Shown piece by piece: positions 15,761-24,667 of a DNA stretch of 64,000 nucleotides; position 1 is the first letter of the stretch, and every line of letters begins with the position of its first letter. The notes under the pieces were generated by a model. The model was given only the letters and a program-made list of their open reading frames with translations, did not search any database and was not told the DNA's origin. The stretch is from Acidovorax soli (lineage in GTDB: Bacteria; Pseudomonadota; Gammaproteobacteria; Burkholderiales; Burkholderiaceae_C). The translations under genes were made by a program, and so were the position numbers. The stretch spans positions 372,001 to 436,000 of the forward strand of contig NZ_JACHLK010000003.1 in NCBI RefSeq assembly GCF_014207955.1, read 5' to 3'.

Positions 15761-17623
15761 ATGAAGCACGAACGTCTCCAGCGCATGCTGGCGCTGCTGT
15801 CGCCAGCCGCGCAGCTCGGCGCGGGGCCGCTGGCGCGGCTGATGCGGGATGGCGGCCTGCACTGCGTGTTCCAGCCCCTCGGAGACCTGCGCGAGGGCAG
15901 CATCTTTGCCCATGAGGCGCTGATCCGCGGCCCCGAAGGCTCGGCGCTGCACACCCCCGACGTGCTGCTGCAGCGGGCGCGCGACGAGCAGCTGCTGCAG
16001 GATTTCGAGCTGATGTGCGTCTTCACCGCGCTGCAGGACTGGGGCGACCACGGGGCCCCCGGCCGCCTGTTCGTGAACATCAGCGCCGATGCGCTGGTGC
16101 ACGCCGTGGCCCTGTGCGGCGAAGGCCGCCTGGGCGAGACGGTGCGCAGCTTCGGCGTGAGCGCGCGCATGCTGGTGCTGGAGATCACCGAGCACGAGCG
16201 CGTGACCGACATGCCCGCGCTGCGCGAGGCCATCCGCGAGGTGCATGCCTGCGGCGCACGCCTGGCGCTCGACGACTTTGGCGATGGCCGCTCCAGCCTG
16301 CGGCTGTGGTCCGAGGTCAAACCCGACTTCGTGAAGATCGACCGCTATTTCATCCACGACATCAGCGAGCACCCCGAGAACCTGCAGATGCTGCAGGCCA
16401 TCAAGGGCATTGCCGACGTGTTCGGCACCACACTGATCGCCGAGGGCATCGAGACGCGCGACGACCTGCGCGCGCTGCGCGACCTGGCCATTCCCTACGG
16501 CCAGGGCTGGGTGCTGGGCCGGCCCGCGCGCGCGCCGCGTGAGGCCATCGACGGGCCCGCGCTCGACGTGCTGCAGGACCGCCGCGTGGCCGTGCTGCCA
16601 CACCTGGGCCAGACCGCGCGCCCGGGTATTCTGCGCAGCCTGATGGTGCTGCAGGCCCCCACGGTGACACCGGCCACCAGCAACGACGAGGTGGCCGCCC
16701 TGCTGCAGGAGCGCACCGACCTGCACGCACTGGCCGTGGTGAACGGCACGCGCCCGGTGGCGCTGATCAACCGCCAGCAGTTCATGAACCACTACGCCAC
16801 GCTGTACTTCCGCGAAGTGCATGGGCGCAAGCCCTGCGTCGGCTTTGCCAACAACACGCCGCGCGTGGTGGAGCTCGACTGCGACGTGGACCAACTCGTG
16901 GGCATCCTCACCTCGCAGGACCAGCGCTACCTGAGCGACGGCTACATCGTCACCGACAACGGCCGCTACGTGGGCCTGGGCACAGGCGACCAGTTGGTGC
17001 GCGCCGTGACCGAGACACGCATCGAGGCCGCGCGCCATGCCAACCCGCTGACCTTCCTGCCCGGCAACATCCCCATCAGCATGCACATGCAGCGCCTGCT
17101 GGAGAGCGGTACCGAGTTCGTGGCCTGCTATGCCGACCTGAACAACTTCAAGCCCTTCAACGACCACTACGGCTACTGGCGCGGAGACCAGATGATCCGC
17201 CTGGTGGCGCGCCTGGCGACCACACACTGCGACGCACGGCGTGACTTCGTGGGCCATGTGGGGGGCGACGATTTCATGCTCATCTTCCAGAGCAGCAACT
17301 GGCTGCAGCGCTGCAAGCACATCGTGGACGAGTTCGCGCGCGAGGCGCTCACCCTGTTCGACGATGGCGCCCGCGCCCTGGGCGGCATCCATTCGGAAGA
17401 CCGCCACGGCGTGCGCCGCTTCTTTCCCTGCACCACGCTGGCCATCGGCGCGGTGCGCATCCAGCCCGGTGTGTACCGCCATGCCGAAGAGGTGGCCAAC
17501 CTGGCCGCCATGGCCAAGCACGAAGCCAAGCTGGCGGCCAGCGGCGTGGTGCTGCATGGCAGCGAACCGGCCGGACCTCCACACAACGCCCTGCGGGCAC
17601 TGCAGAGCGTGCTGGCTGCCTGA
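15761..17623 (+). CDS. EAL-GGDEF dual-domain c-di-GMP protein with GGDDF variant
   Basis: 620-aa cytoplasmic protein. The N-terminal EAL domain (about 35-260) keeps HEALIRGP, FVNIS, LEITEHE, DDFGDG, FVKID and AEGIET, so phosphodiesterase activity is expected. A middle region (about 290-420) resembles a CBS-like pair. The C-terminal GGDEF domain has HVGGDDF instead of GG(D/E)EF and no proper RxxD I-site. Domain order EAL-then-GGDEF is the reverse of the common order. It is monocistronic and convergent with puuD, sharing a hairpin with it. Confidence 0.88.
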   Translation: MKHERLQRMLALLSPAAQLGAGPLARLMRDGGLHCVFQPLGDLREGSIFAHEALIRGPEGSALHTPDVLLQRARDEQLLQDFELMCVFTALQDWGDHGAPGRLFVNISADALVHAVALCGEGRLGETVRSFGVSARMLVLEITEHERVTDMPALREAIREVHACGARLALDDFGDGRSSLRLWSEVKPDFVKIDRYFIHDISEHPENLQMLQAIKGIADVFGTTLIAEGIETRDDLRALRDLAIPYGQGWVLGRPARAPREAIDGPALDVLQDRRVAVLPHLGQTARPGILRSLMVLQAPTVTPATSNDEVAALLQERTDLHALAVVNGTRPVALINRQQFMNHYATLYFREVHGRKPCVGFANNTPRVVELDCDVDQLVGILTSQDQRYLSDGYIVTDNGRYVGLGTGDQLVRAVTETRIEAARHANPLTFLPGNIPISMHMQRLLESGTEFVACYADLNNFKPFNDHYGYWRGDQMIRLVARLATTHCDARRDFVGHVGGDDFMLIFQSSNWLQRCKHIVDEFAREALTLFDDGARALGGIHSEDRHGVRRFFPCTTLAIGAVRIQPGVYRHAEEVANLAAMAKHEAKLAASGVVLHGSEPAGPPHNALRALQSVLAA

Positions 17624-17629
17624 TCTCCT

Positions 17630-17651
17630 GCGCTGCCGAAGGCGGCAGCGC
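17630..17651. terminator. Hairpin between convergent genes
   Basis: A perfect 9-bp stem GCGCTGCCG/CGGCAGCGC with an AAGG loop sits between the stops of the EAL gene and puuD. There is no T-run on either side, so it may only be a mild bidirectional terminator or transcript-end protector. Confidence 0.55.
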
Positions 17652-17657
17652 CGCCCA

Positions 17658-18968
17658 TCAAGGCGTCTTCGCGCCGTCCTGGAACCAGCGGCCGATGAGG
17701 GCGCGCTCGGCATCGGTCATCTGCGTGGCGTTGTTCATGGGCATGAGCTTTTGCACCACCGCCTGCTGGTAGACCGCCTGGGCATGCTGCTTGACCAGGG
17801 CCGGCGAATCCAAGCGCAGGTTCTTCATCTGCACCTGGGCGCCATGGCACAGGTAGCAGCGCTGTTCGAGCACCGTCTGCACGGCGGCGAAATCGCTGCC
17901 AGTACCTGCGGCTGCAGCGGGCGCGGCAACGGGGGCTGCTGCTGCCGCTGCCGCAGGTGCCGCCTGGGACGCGGCGGATGCCGCGGGGGCCGGTGCCGCC
18001 ACCGCTGCCGGCTTGGCGGCGGCCACGGGCTCGGGTGCCGGGGCGGGCTTCATCCAGACGATGGCACCCAGCAGGGCCACCACACCCACCAGCGCATAAG
18101 GCAGCGGATTGGGATTGCGGCCGAGCTTGTAGCCATGGCGCATCACGAAGAACTGGCGGATGGCGGCGCCCGCGAACATCATGATGATGAGCACCAGCCA
18201 GTTCTGCGGGTGGCTCCAGGTGAAGCTGTAGTGGTTGCTCAGCATCGCGAAGATCACCGGCAGCGTGAAGTAGGTGTTGTGCACGCTGCGCTGCTTGCCG
18301 CGTTTGCCGTGGATCGGGTCCACGTTCTGGCCCGTGCGGATCTGGCGCACCACGGTGCGCTGGCCGGGGATGATCCAGAAGAACACGTTGGCGCTCATCG
18401 ACGTGGCGATCATCGCGCCCACCAGCAGGAAGGCCGCACGCCCGGCGAACAGGTGGCAGGCCAGCCAGGAGGCGATGCACACCAGCACCAGCACCAGGCC
18501 GCCGACGATGGCGTCGCCGTTCTTCTTCTGACCGAAGATGCGGCAGATGCCGTCGTACAGCAGCCAGAACACGACCAGAAAGGCCAGCGCCGCGCCGATG
18601 GCCGCGGGCGGCGCCCAGTCCATGCGCGACTTGTCGATCAGGTAGGTGCCCGCGCTCCACAGGTAGGACAGGGTGAACAGCGCAAAGCCGCTGAGCCAGG
18701 TGCTGTAGCTCTCCCAATAGAACCAGTGCAGGTGCTTGGGCAGCTCGGGCGGGGAGACGGCAAACTTGACCGGGTGGTAGAAACCGCCGCCGTGCACGGC
18801 CCAGAGCTCGCCGCTCACGCCCTGCTTCTTGAGGTCCTCGTCCTCGGGCGGCGTGAGGCTGCTGTCCAGGAAGACGAAGTAAAAGGAGGAGCCAACCCAG
18901 GCGATGGCGGTGATGACGTGGACCCAGCGCAAGAGCAGGTTGGCCCAGTCGAGAAGGTAGTGTTCCAT
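17658..18968 (-). CDS. puuD: Urate hydroxylase PuuD with C-terminal cytochrome c domain
   Basis: 436-aa membrane protein. The first ~310 residues form the eight-TM urate oxidase domain (MEHYLLDWANLLLRWVHVITA start; HNTYFTLPVIFAMLSNHY core). An Ala/Pro linker (about 315-350) leads to a small cytochrome c with CYLCH haem attachment and a distal Met in MPMNN. Known family role: membrane oxidation of urate to 5-hydroxyisourate, with electrons passed to the respiratory chain instead of making H2O2. The start at 18968 matches the family N-terminus. The product goes to UraH, and xdhC is upstream on the same strand. Confidence 0.95.
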   Translation of the reverse strand: MEHYLLDWANLLLRWVHVITAIAWVGSSFYFVFLDSSLTPPEDEDLKKQGVSGELWAVHGGGFYHPVKFAVSPPELPKHLHWFYWESYSTWLSGFALFTLSYLWSAGTYLIDKSRMDWAPPAAIGAALAFLVVFWLLYDGICRIFGQKKNGDAIVGGLVLVLVCIASWLACHLFAGRAAFLLVGAMIATSMSANVFFWIIPGQRTVVRQIRTGQNVDPIHGKRGKQRSVHNTYFTLPVIFAMLSNHYSFTWSHPQNWLVLIIMMFAGAAIRQFFVMRHGYKLGRNPNPLPYALVGVVALLGAIVWMKPAPAPEPVAAAKPAAVAAPAPAASAASQAAPAAAAAAAPVAAPAAAAGTGSDFAAVQTVLEQRCYLCHGAQVQMKNLRLDSPALVKQHAQAVYQQAVVQKLMPMNNATQMTDAERALIGRWFQDGAKTP

Positions 18969-19142
18969 TTTTTTCTCAACCTCGGCGGGGTGGGGGGACA
19001 CACCGCCTGAACAACCTGCTCACCACTGCGGGCGCTCTGAGCAGAAGATGGGGTCGCGCACCATGGCAAGCCAGGCTTGCCGGGGCACCGCTGCGACCCA
19101 TGGGACCGGTGCCGCAACGGCCTGCCGGGTCCCGGGTGAAAG

Positions 19143-19150
19143 TGTATGCA
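19143..19150. promoter_or_regulatory. TGTATGCA operator-like site between xdhC and puuD
   Basis: AGTGTATGCAAAAACT in the 218-bp gap downstream of xdhC and about 175 bp upstream of puuD. It resembles the AGTGTATACACT palindromes at the other GntR-linked promoters but has one core change (GTATGC). Confidence 0.3.
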
Positions 19151-19186
19151 AAAACTGTTTTCAATTCCAGCCCTGCAGTGATCGAA

Positions 19187-20041
19187 TCAGGCCTGGGAAT
19201 ACCCTTGGAGCGGATTTGCCACCGCCTGGACTGCCGCCACTGATTGCAAGAGTTGTGCCGCCACGGCCACGGCAATCACCTCGGGCTCCTTGCCCGGGAT
19301 GCCGGGCACGCCGATGGGGCAGGTCACATGCGCCAGCTCGCGAGGGCTGAAGTCGCGCGCGGTGAGCCGGCTGGTGAAGGTGGCCCACTTGGTCTTGCTG
19401 CCGATGAGGCCGATGAAGGGTAGGTCGCCGCGCTCGCGCTGGCGCTTGAGGCAGGCGGCCACCACATCCAGGTCCTCGGCGTGGCTGAAGCTCATGATGA
19501 GCACGCGCGAGCCCGGCGCCAGGGTGGGCACGGCCATCTGCACGGGCTCGGAATGCTCGCAGTGCACGTTGGGCGGCGGGGCTTCCGGAAAAATGCCGTC
19601 GCGGCTGTCGATCCAGGTCAGCGCAAAGGGCAGCGGCGCCAGCACGCGCGCCAGGGCGTGGCCCACATGGCCGCCACCGAACAGCGCCACCGGGTGCAGG
19701 TCGGCCGTGAGGCGCCGGGCCAGGGCCGGTGCGTCCTGCGCGGCCACGCGCTCGAATTCGAGGAACACCACGCCCCCGCAGCACTGGCCCAGGGCCGGGC
19801 CCAGGGCAAAGCGCATGGGCGCCGGGTCGTTCGCGGCGCCGGGGTGGGCCAGGCGGCGGCGCGCCTCGGCAATGGCCTGGTGCTCCAGGTGGCCGCCACC
19901 GATGGTGCCGACCAACCTGTCTGCGAACACGGCCATCCACGCGCCCGATTCACGCGGCACGGAGCCTTGGGTAGACTCCACGGTCACCAGACATGCCGGT
20001 TCGGCCGCAAGGCCTGCCAGCAACAAACGCACGTTTTCCAC
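19187..20041 (-). CDS. xdhC: Xanthine dehydrogenase accessory protein XdhC
   Basis: 284 aa from a GTG at 20041 (MENVRLLLAGLAAEPACLVTV). It carries family landmarks QGSVPRESGAWM near the N-terminus, TIGGGHLEHQAI, the Rossmann motif VALFGGGHVGHALARVL and the C-terminal GLIGSKTKWATF. XdhC binds sulfurated molybdenum cofactor and inserts it into XdhB. An ATG at 20074 would add 11 residues but overlaps the start of the divergent lipoprotein gene by 2 bp; I favour the GTG. It is far from xdhAB but in the same cluster and upstream of puuD. Confidence 0.9.
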   Translation of the reverse strand: MENVRLLLAGLAAEPACLVTVESTQGSVPRESGAWMAVFADRLVGTIGGGHLEHQAIAEARRRLAHPGAANDPAPMRFALGPALGQCCGGVVFLEFERVAAQDAPALARRLTADLHPVALFGGGHVGHALARVLAPLPFALTWIDSRDGIFPEAPPPNVHCEHSEPVQMAVPTLAPGSRVLIMSFSHAEDLDVVAACLKRQRERGDLPFIGLIGSKTKWATFTSRLTARDFSPRELAHVTCPIGVPGIPGKEPEVIAVAVAAQLLQSVAAVQAVANPLQGYSQA

Positions 20042-20072
20042 TGCAGCCGTCCTTTCGTTACACCCGCCCGCC

Positions 20073-20615
20073 ATGCCCGACACCCCGCCCAACCACCGCC
20101 CCGGCAAAAGCCGCCACTGGCTGCTGGCAGGCATCATGGCTGCTGGTGCCGCCCTGATCGCAGCCTGCAAGTCTGCGCCCGAACCCGCGCCCACGCCAGA
20201 GAGCCGCCCTCCTACCAGTACCGATATCCAGGGCATCAAGGGCCCCGTGCCGGCCGCTGCCGGCTCGGCCCGCCCTTCGGCAGCGGCCACGCCCCGCGCC
20301 TACCGGCAGGACGGTGCCAGCCACCTCTATGGGCTGAACGCCGAGCGCATCTTCAAGGGCAAGCTGCCCCCGCAGCTGTACGCCATCGGCGTGATCGAGG
20401 TGGACATCGACCGCACCGGCAAGGTCACACGCGTGCACTGGCTGCGCGCCCCGCGCCATGCGCCCGAGGTGGTCAAGGAGATCGAGCGCACCGTGCGCGC
20501 TGCGGCGCCCTACCCGGTGCCCACGCGCCTGGGCAAGGTGACCTACACCGAGACCTGGCTGTGGGACAAGAGCGGCAAGTTCCAACTCGATACCCTCACT
20601 GAAGGGCAGTTGTAA
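20073..20615 (+). CDS. TonB C-terminal-like periplasmic lipoprotein
   Basis: 180-aa protein. The N-terminus has a basic region, a hydrophobic helix and lipobox LIAAC (Cys about residue 32), so it is a predicted lipoprotein. A Pro/Ala/Thr-rich linker (35-75) leads to a TonB-C-like fold: VIEVDIDRTGKVTRVHWLRAPRHAPEVVKEIERTVRAAAPYP. Proteins of this kind are often called energy transducer TonB, yet without ExbB/ExbD contact helices a direct energy role is doubtful. It is divergent from xdhC and ends beside repeat copy C. Function unknown. Confidence 0.78.
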   Translation: MPDTPPNHRPGKSRHWLLAGIMAAGAALIAACKSAPEPAPTPESRPPTSTDIQGIKGPVPAAAGSARPSAAATPRAYRQDGASHLYGLNAERIFKGKLPPQLYAIGVIEVDIDRTGKVTRVHWLRAPRHAPEVVKEIERTVRAAAPYPVPTRLGKVTYTETWLWDKSGKFQLDTLTEGQL

Positions 20616-20665
20616 AAGCCGGCGTTTTGTACCCGCACTGGATGTACGGGGACGACCAACACATG

Positions 20666-20763
20666 AAACTGGCGCGGCGCAGGCCAGTGCCGCCGCGCAA
20701 GGGCCGCCCCGCCGCGCTGGCGGCGTCCCCCTGAGGGGGAAGGCGCGAAGCGACTCAGGGGGC
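20666..20763 (-). repeat. Dispersed intergenic repeat, copy C
   Basis: Inverse-orientation copy of the ~100-bp element: AAACTGGCGCGGCGC, then GGGCCGCCCCGCCGCG, CCCCCTGAGGGGG and GCGCGAAGCGACTCAGGGG. It lies between the TonB-like gene and the uraH stop (the uraH stop is a few bases beyond it). Confidence 0.8.
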
Positions 20764-20769
20764 TTCACA

Positions 20770-21120
20770 TCAGGAGCCCCGGTACGTCGAGTAACTCCAC
20801 GGGCTCACCAGCAGGGGCACGTGGTAGTGCTGGTCTTCGTGTGCAATGCCGAAGTCCAGGCTCACCTGGTTCAAGAAGTTCGGCTCGGGCAGTTCCACGC
20901 CCCGGGCCTTGAAATACCCCGCCACATCGAAGCGCAGCCGGTAGGTGCCGGCGCGCAGGCTGGCGTTGTCGAACAGCGGCGCATCGGTGCGCCCATCGTG
21001 GTTCAGCACCAGGCGCTTGATCAGCGTGGCGGCGTCGCCATGGGTGGAAAACAGCGCCACTTCCATGCCGGCCGCGGGGCAGCCATTCATGGTGTCCAGA
21101 ACGTGAGTGCTCAAGCCCAT
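20770..21120 (-). CDS. uraH: 5-hydroxyisourate hydrolase
   Basis: 116-aa transthyretin-related protein starting MGLSTHVLDTMNG and ending YSTYRGS; the HVLDT and C-terminal YRGS motifs define HIU hydrolases. It hydrolyses 5-hydroxyisourate (from PuuD) to OHCU, which the UraD domain at 22.9 kb then decarboxylates. The start at 21120 is preferred over the longer frame from 21204, which would run through the operator. It is divergent from gntR/puuE with a perfect 18-bp palindrome in the shared promoter. Confidence 0.95.
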   Translation of the reverse strand: MGLSTHVLDTMNGCPAAGMEVALFSTHGDAATLIKRLVLNHDGRTDAPLFDNASLRAGTYRLRFDVAGYFKARGVELPEPNFLNQVSLDFGIAHEDQHYHVPLLVSPWSYSTYRGS

Positions 21121-21168
21121 AGGGATTCTCCTGAAGGATGGGAAAGTAAAAAACGCAATCTGTAGACT

Positions 21169-21186
21169 AAAAGTGTATACACTTTT
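21169..21186. promoter_or_regulatory. Perfect 18-bp palindromic operator AAAAGTGTATACACTTTT
   Basis: Fully symmetric 18-mer with GTATAC at its centre, between divergent uraH (start 21120) and gntR (start 21211). Its position and symmetry make it the best operator candidate in the window for an FCD-type GntR protein acting on both promoters. Confidence 0.75.
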
Positions 21187-21210
21187 CGCCAATCCTCCTA
21201 TCATGTCGCC

Positions 21211-21894
21211 ATGGAATCTTCATCCACCAGTGCCATCGTCGAGGCGTTGACCCGCGCCATCGTCGAACACCGCCTGCAGCCAGGCACCAAGCTGGCCGAG
21301 CAGAAGCTGGCCGACCATTTCGGCGTGTCGCGCACGCTGGTGCGCCAGGCGCTGTTCCAGATGGCCCAGAACAAGCTGGTCACGCTGGAGCCCGCGCGCG
21401 GTGCCTTTGTCTCCACCCCCTCGGTCGAAGAGGCGCGCCAGGTGTTCGCCGTGCGCCGCATGCTCGAGACCGAGATGACCCGCGCCTTCGTGCGCAGCGT
21501 CACGCCCGCCAAGATCAAGGCCCTGCGCGCCCATGTGGCGAGCGAAAAGGCTGCCATGGGCACGGCCGACGCGAGCAGCCGCACCGAACTCTTGGGCGAC
21601 TTCCACGTGCGCATGGCCGAGCTCATGGGCAACGAGGTGCTGGCCCACCTGCTGGGCGATTTGATCTCGCGCTGCGCGCTGATCACGCTGATGTACCAGT
21701 CGGCCAGCGCCGCAGAGCATTCGCATGAGGAACACGGCGAGATCGTCACCGCGCTGGCCGCGCGCGACGAGGACCAGGCCGTGGCGCTCATGCAATCGCA
21801 CCTCGAACACGTCGAGGCCAGCCTGGTCTTCGACCGCAAGCGCCCTGCCAGTGACCTGGCCATGGCGCTTGCCCCCGTGACTTCCGTTTCGTGA
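21211..21894 (+). CDS. GntR-family regulator, FCD subfamily (urate pathway)
   Basis: 227-aa regulator: HTH (IVEALTRAIVEHRLQPGTKLAE, HFGVSRTLVRQALFQMA) and FCD domain with GDFHVRMAELMGN and the later His-containing AAEHSHEEHGEIV helix. It is the first gene of a run with puuE, the uraD fusion and the M20 gene, and is divergent from uraH. Autoregulation through the 18-bp palindrome 25 bp upstream is likely. It is similar in length and layout to the regulators at 34.1 and 37.4 kb. The ligand is unknown; a pathway intermediate is the natural guess. Confidence 0.92.
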   Translation: MESSSTSAIVEALTRAIVEHRLQPGTKLAEQKLADHFGVSRTLVRQALFQMAQNKLVTLEPARGAFVSTPSVEEARQVFAVRRMLETEMTRAFVRSVTPAKIKALRAHVASEKAAMGTADASSRTELLGDFHVRMAELMGNEVLAHLLGDLISRCALITLMYQSASAAEHSHEEHGEIVTALAARDEDQAVALMQSHLEHVEASLVFDRKRPASDLAMALAPVTSVS

Positions 21895-21905
21895 GCAGAC
21901 ACACC

Positions 21906-22877
21906 ATGATCTACGACGCCACCCACGCCTACCCCCGCGACCTCGTCGGCTACGGCCGCCACACGCCCCACGCCCAGTGGCCGGGCCAGGCGCGCATTGC
22001 CGTGCAGTTCGTGCTCAACTACGAAGAGGGCGGCGAGAACGCCACCCTGCACGGCGACGCGGGCTCGGAGCAGTTCCTCTCGGAAATGTTCAACCCCGCC
22101 AGCTACCCCGAGCGCCACATGAGCATGGAGGGCATCTACGAATACGGCTCGCGGGCCGGCGTGTGGCGCATTCTGCGCGAGTTCGACAAGCGCAAGCTGC
22201 CGCTCACCGTGTTCGGCGTATCGACGGCGCTGCAGCGCCACCCCGAGCTGACCCAGGCCTTCGTGCAGGCCGGCCACGAGATCGCCTGCCACGGCCTCAA
22301 GTGGATCCACTACCAGAACGTGCCCGAAGAGGTGGAACGCGCCCACATGGCCGAGGCCATGGCCATCATCGAGCGCATGACCGGCCAGCGCGCCACCGGC
22401 TGGTACACCGGGCGCGACAGCCCCAACACCCACCGCCTGGTGGCCGACTTCGGCGGCTTCGAGTACGACAGCGACTACTACGGCGACGACCTGCCCTTCT
22501 GGATGAAGGTGCAGCGCACCGACGGCAGCGTGGCGCCCCAGCTCATCGTGCCCTACACGCTGGACTGCAACGACATGCGCTTCGCCCTGCCCCAGGGCTA
22601 CTCGCATGCCGACCCGTTCTTCCAATACCTCAAGGACACCTTCGACGCGCTGTACGCCGAAGGCGACCCCGATGGCGACAACGCGCCCAAGATGATGAGC
22701 ATCGGCATGCACTGCCGCCTGCTGGGCCGCCCCGGCCGCATCACGGCGCTGCAGCGCTTCCTGGACCACATCGCCCAGCACGACAAGGTGTGGGTGGCGC
22801 GCCGCGTGGACATTGCGCGCCACTGGGCCCAGGTGCACCCCTTCAACGACACGACCACCGCCACCAGCAAGGCCTGA
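21906..22877 (+). CDS. puuE: Allantoinase PuuE (polysaccharide-deacetylase fold)
   Basis: 323 aa from the ATG at 21906; an in-frame GTG at 21891 overlaps the gntR stop and would add five residues. Near the N-terminus YPRDLVGYGRHTPHAQWPG and FVLNYEEGGENATLHGD are hallmarks of the PuuE family, followed by NodB-like strands (GHEIACHGLKW, GWYTGRDSPNTHRLV). Known role: metal-independent hydrolysis of allantoin to allantoate, replacing AllB. It lies between its regulator and the UraD fusion, so substrate and product flow run along the operon. Confidence 0.95.
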   Translation: MIYDATHAYPRDLVGYGRHTPHAQWPGQARIAVQFVLNYEEGGENATLHGDAGSEQFLSEMFNPASYPERHMSMEGIYEYGSRAGVWRILREFDKRKLPLTVFGVSTALQRHPELTQAFVQAGHEIACHGLKWIHYQNVPEEVERAHMAEAMAIIERMTGQRATGWYTGRDSPNTHRLVADFGGFEYDSDYYGDDLPFWMKVQRTDGSVAPQLIVPYTLDCNDMRFALPQGYSHADPFFQYLKDTFDALYAEGDPDGDNAPKMMSIGMHCRLLGRPGRITALQRFLDHIAQHDKVWVARRVDIARHWAQVHPFNDTTTATSKA

Positions 22878-22882
22878 CCACC

Positions 22883-24667
22883 ATGGCACTCACCATCACC
22901 CAACTCAACGCGGCCAGCCCGGCCGAGGCCCTGCAGTGGCTGGACGGCGTGTACGAGCACTCGCCCTGGATCGCCGAGCAGGCCCTGGCCGAGCGGCCCT
23001 TCCGCTCGCTGGCGCACCTGCGCCACGCCCTGGCCCAGGCCGTGCGCAATGCCCCGCAGGATGCGCAGCTGGCGCTGATCCGCGCCCACCCCGAGCTGGC
23101 CGGCAAGGCCATGGTGGCCAACAGCCTCACGGCCGAATCGACCAACGAGCAGAGCAAGGCGGGCCTGGCCCAGTGCACGCCCGAGGAGTTCGCACGCATC
23201 CAGCAGCTCAATGCGGACTACAACGCGCGCTTTGGCTTCCCCTTCATCCTGGCGGTGCGCGGGCCGCGCGGCGCGGGCCTGCCACGCCAGGAGATCATTG
23301 CCACCTTTGCGCGCCGGCTGGACAACCACCCCGACTTCGAGCGCGCCGAGGCGCTGCGCAATATCCACCGCATCGCCGAGATCCGCCTGAACGACAAGTT
23401 CGACGCCGAGCCCGTGCTGGGCAATGACGTGTGGGACTGGCAGGAGAACCTGGCCCAGCACTCCGACCCCGGCTTTGCCGAGAAGGGCCAGCTCACCGTC
23501 ACCTACCTGACCGACGCGCACCGCGCCTGTGCCCAGCGCATCAGCCACTGGATGCGCGACTGCGGCTTTGACGAGGTGGAGATCGACGCCGTGGGCAATG
23601 TGGTGGGCCGCTACCACCCTGCCCCGGGCGCCGCACAGGCCAAATACCTGATGACCGGCTCGCACTACGACACGGTGCGCAACGGCGGCAAGTACGACGG
23701 GCGCCTGGGCATCTTCGTGCCCATGGCCTGTGTGCGCGAGCTGCACCGCGCGGGCAAGCGCCTGCCCTTCGGCATCGAGGTGATCGGCTTTGCCGAGGAA
23801 GAAGGCCAGCGCTACAAGGCCACCTTCCTCGGGTCGGGCGCGCTCATCGGCCACTTCAACCCCGCCTGGCTGGACCAGAAGGACGCCGACGGCGTGACCA
23901 TGCGCGAGGCCATGCAGCATGCCGGCCTGTGCATTGACGACATCCCCAAGCTGCAGCGCGACGCCGCACAGTACCTGGGCTTCATTGAAGTGCACATCGA
24001 GCAGGGCCCGGTGCTCAACGAGCTGGACCTGCCCCTGGGCGTGGTCACCTCCATCAACGGCGGCGTGCGCTATGTGGGCGAGATGATCGGCATGGCCAGT
24101 CATGCCGGCACCACCCCCATGGACCGCCGCCGAGACGCGGCCGTGGCCGTGGCCGAGCTGGCCCTGTACATCGAGCAGCGCGCCGCGAAAGACGGCGACT
24201 CGGTGGGCACCATCGGCCTGCTGAACGTGCCCGGCGGCTCCATCAACGTGGTGCCGGGCCGCTGCCAGTTCAGCCTGGACCTGCGCGCCCCCAACGACCC
24301 GCAGCGCGACGCGCTGGCCAAGGACGTGCTGGCCGAGCTCGCCCGCATCGCCGAGCGGCGCGGCATGCGCTACACGCTGGAGGAATCCATGCGCGCGGCC
24401 GCTGCCCCCAGCGCCCCGGCCTGGCAGCAGCGCTGGGAACGCGCGGTGGACGCCCAGGGCGTGCCGCTGTTCCGCATGCCCAGCGGCGCCGGGCACGATG
24501 CGATGAAGCTGCACGAGATCATGCCCCAGGCCATGCTCTTCGTGCGCGGCCTGAACTCCGGCATCAGCCACAACCCGCTCGAATCCACCACCAACAACGA
24601 CATGCAGCTGGCCGTGGACGCCTTCACGCACGTGCTGCAACAGCTCTCCGAGGAAACCCCCGCATGA
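22883..24667 (+). CDS. Fused OHCU decarboxylase (UraD) and allantoate amidohydrolase-like protein
   Basis: 594-aa fusion. Residues 1-170 are UraD: HPELAGKA with catalytic His about 69, a helical core and ERAEALRNIHRIAEIRL. Residues about 185-594 are an M20 Zn-dependent amidohydrolase of the AllC/HyuC type: GSHYDTVRNGGKYDG, FAEEEGQRY, HIEQGPVLN, SHAGTTPMDRRRDA, SGAGHDA. The first half yields S-allantoin from OHCU; the second releases ammonia from allantoate. One chain therefore covers steps on both sides of PuuE, whose gene is 5 bp upstream. Its TGA overlaps the next ATG. AllC versus N-carbamoyl amidase specificity is not settled. Confidence 0.9.
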   Translation: MALTITQLNAASPAEALQWLDGVYEHSPWIAEQALAERPFRSLAHLRHALAQAVRNAPQDAQLALIRAHPELAGKAMVANSLTAESTNEQSKAGLAQCTPEEFARIQQLNADYNARFGFPFILAVRGPRGAGLPRQEIIATFARRLDNHPDFERAEALRNIHRIAEIRLNDKFDAEPVLGNDVWDWQENLAQHSDPGFAEKGQLTVTYLTDAHRACAQRISHWMRDCGFDEVEIDAVGNVVGRYHPAPGAAQAKYLMTGSHYDTVRNGGKYDGRLGIFVPMACVRELHRAGKRLPFGIEVIGFAEEEGQRYKATFLGSGALIGHFNPAWLDQKDADGVTMREAMQHAGLCIDDIPKLQRDAAQYLGFIEVHIEQGPVLNELDLPLGVVTSINGGVRYVGEMIGMASHAGTTPMDRRRDAAVAVAELALYIEQRAAKDGDSVGTIGLLNVPGGSINVVPGRCQFSLDLRAPNDPQRDALAKDVLAELARIAERRGMRYTLEESMRAAAAPSAPAWQQRWERAVDAQGVPLFRMPSGAGHDAMKLHEIMPQAMLFVRGLNSGISHNPLESTTNNDMQLAVDAFTHVLQQLSEETPA

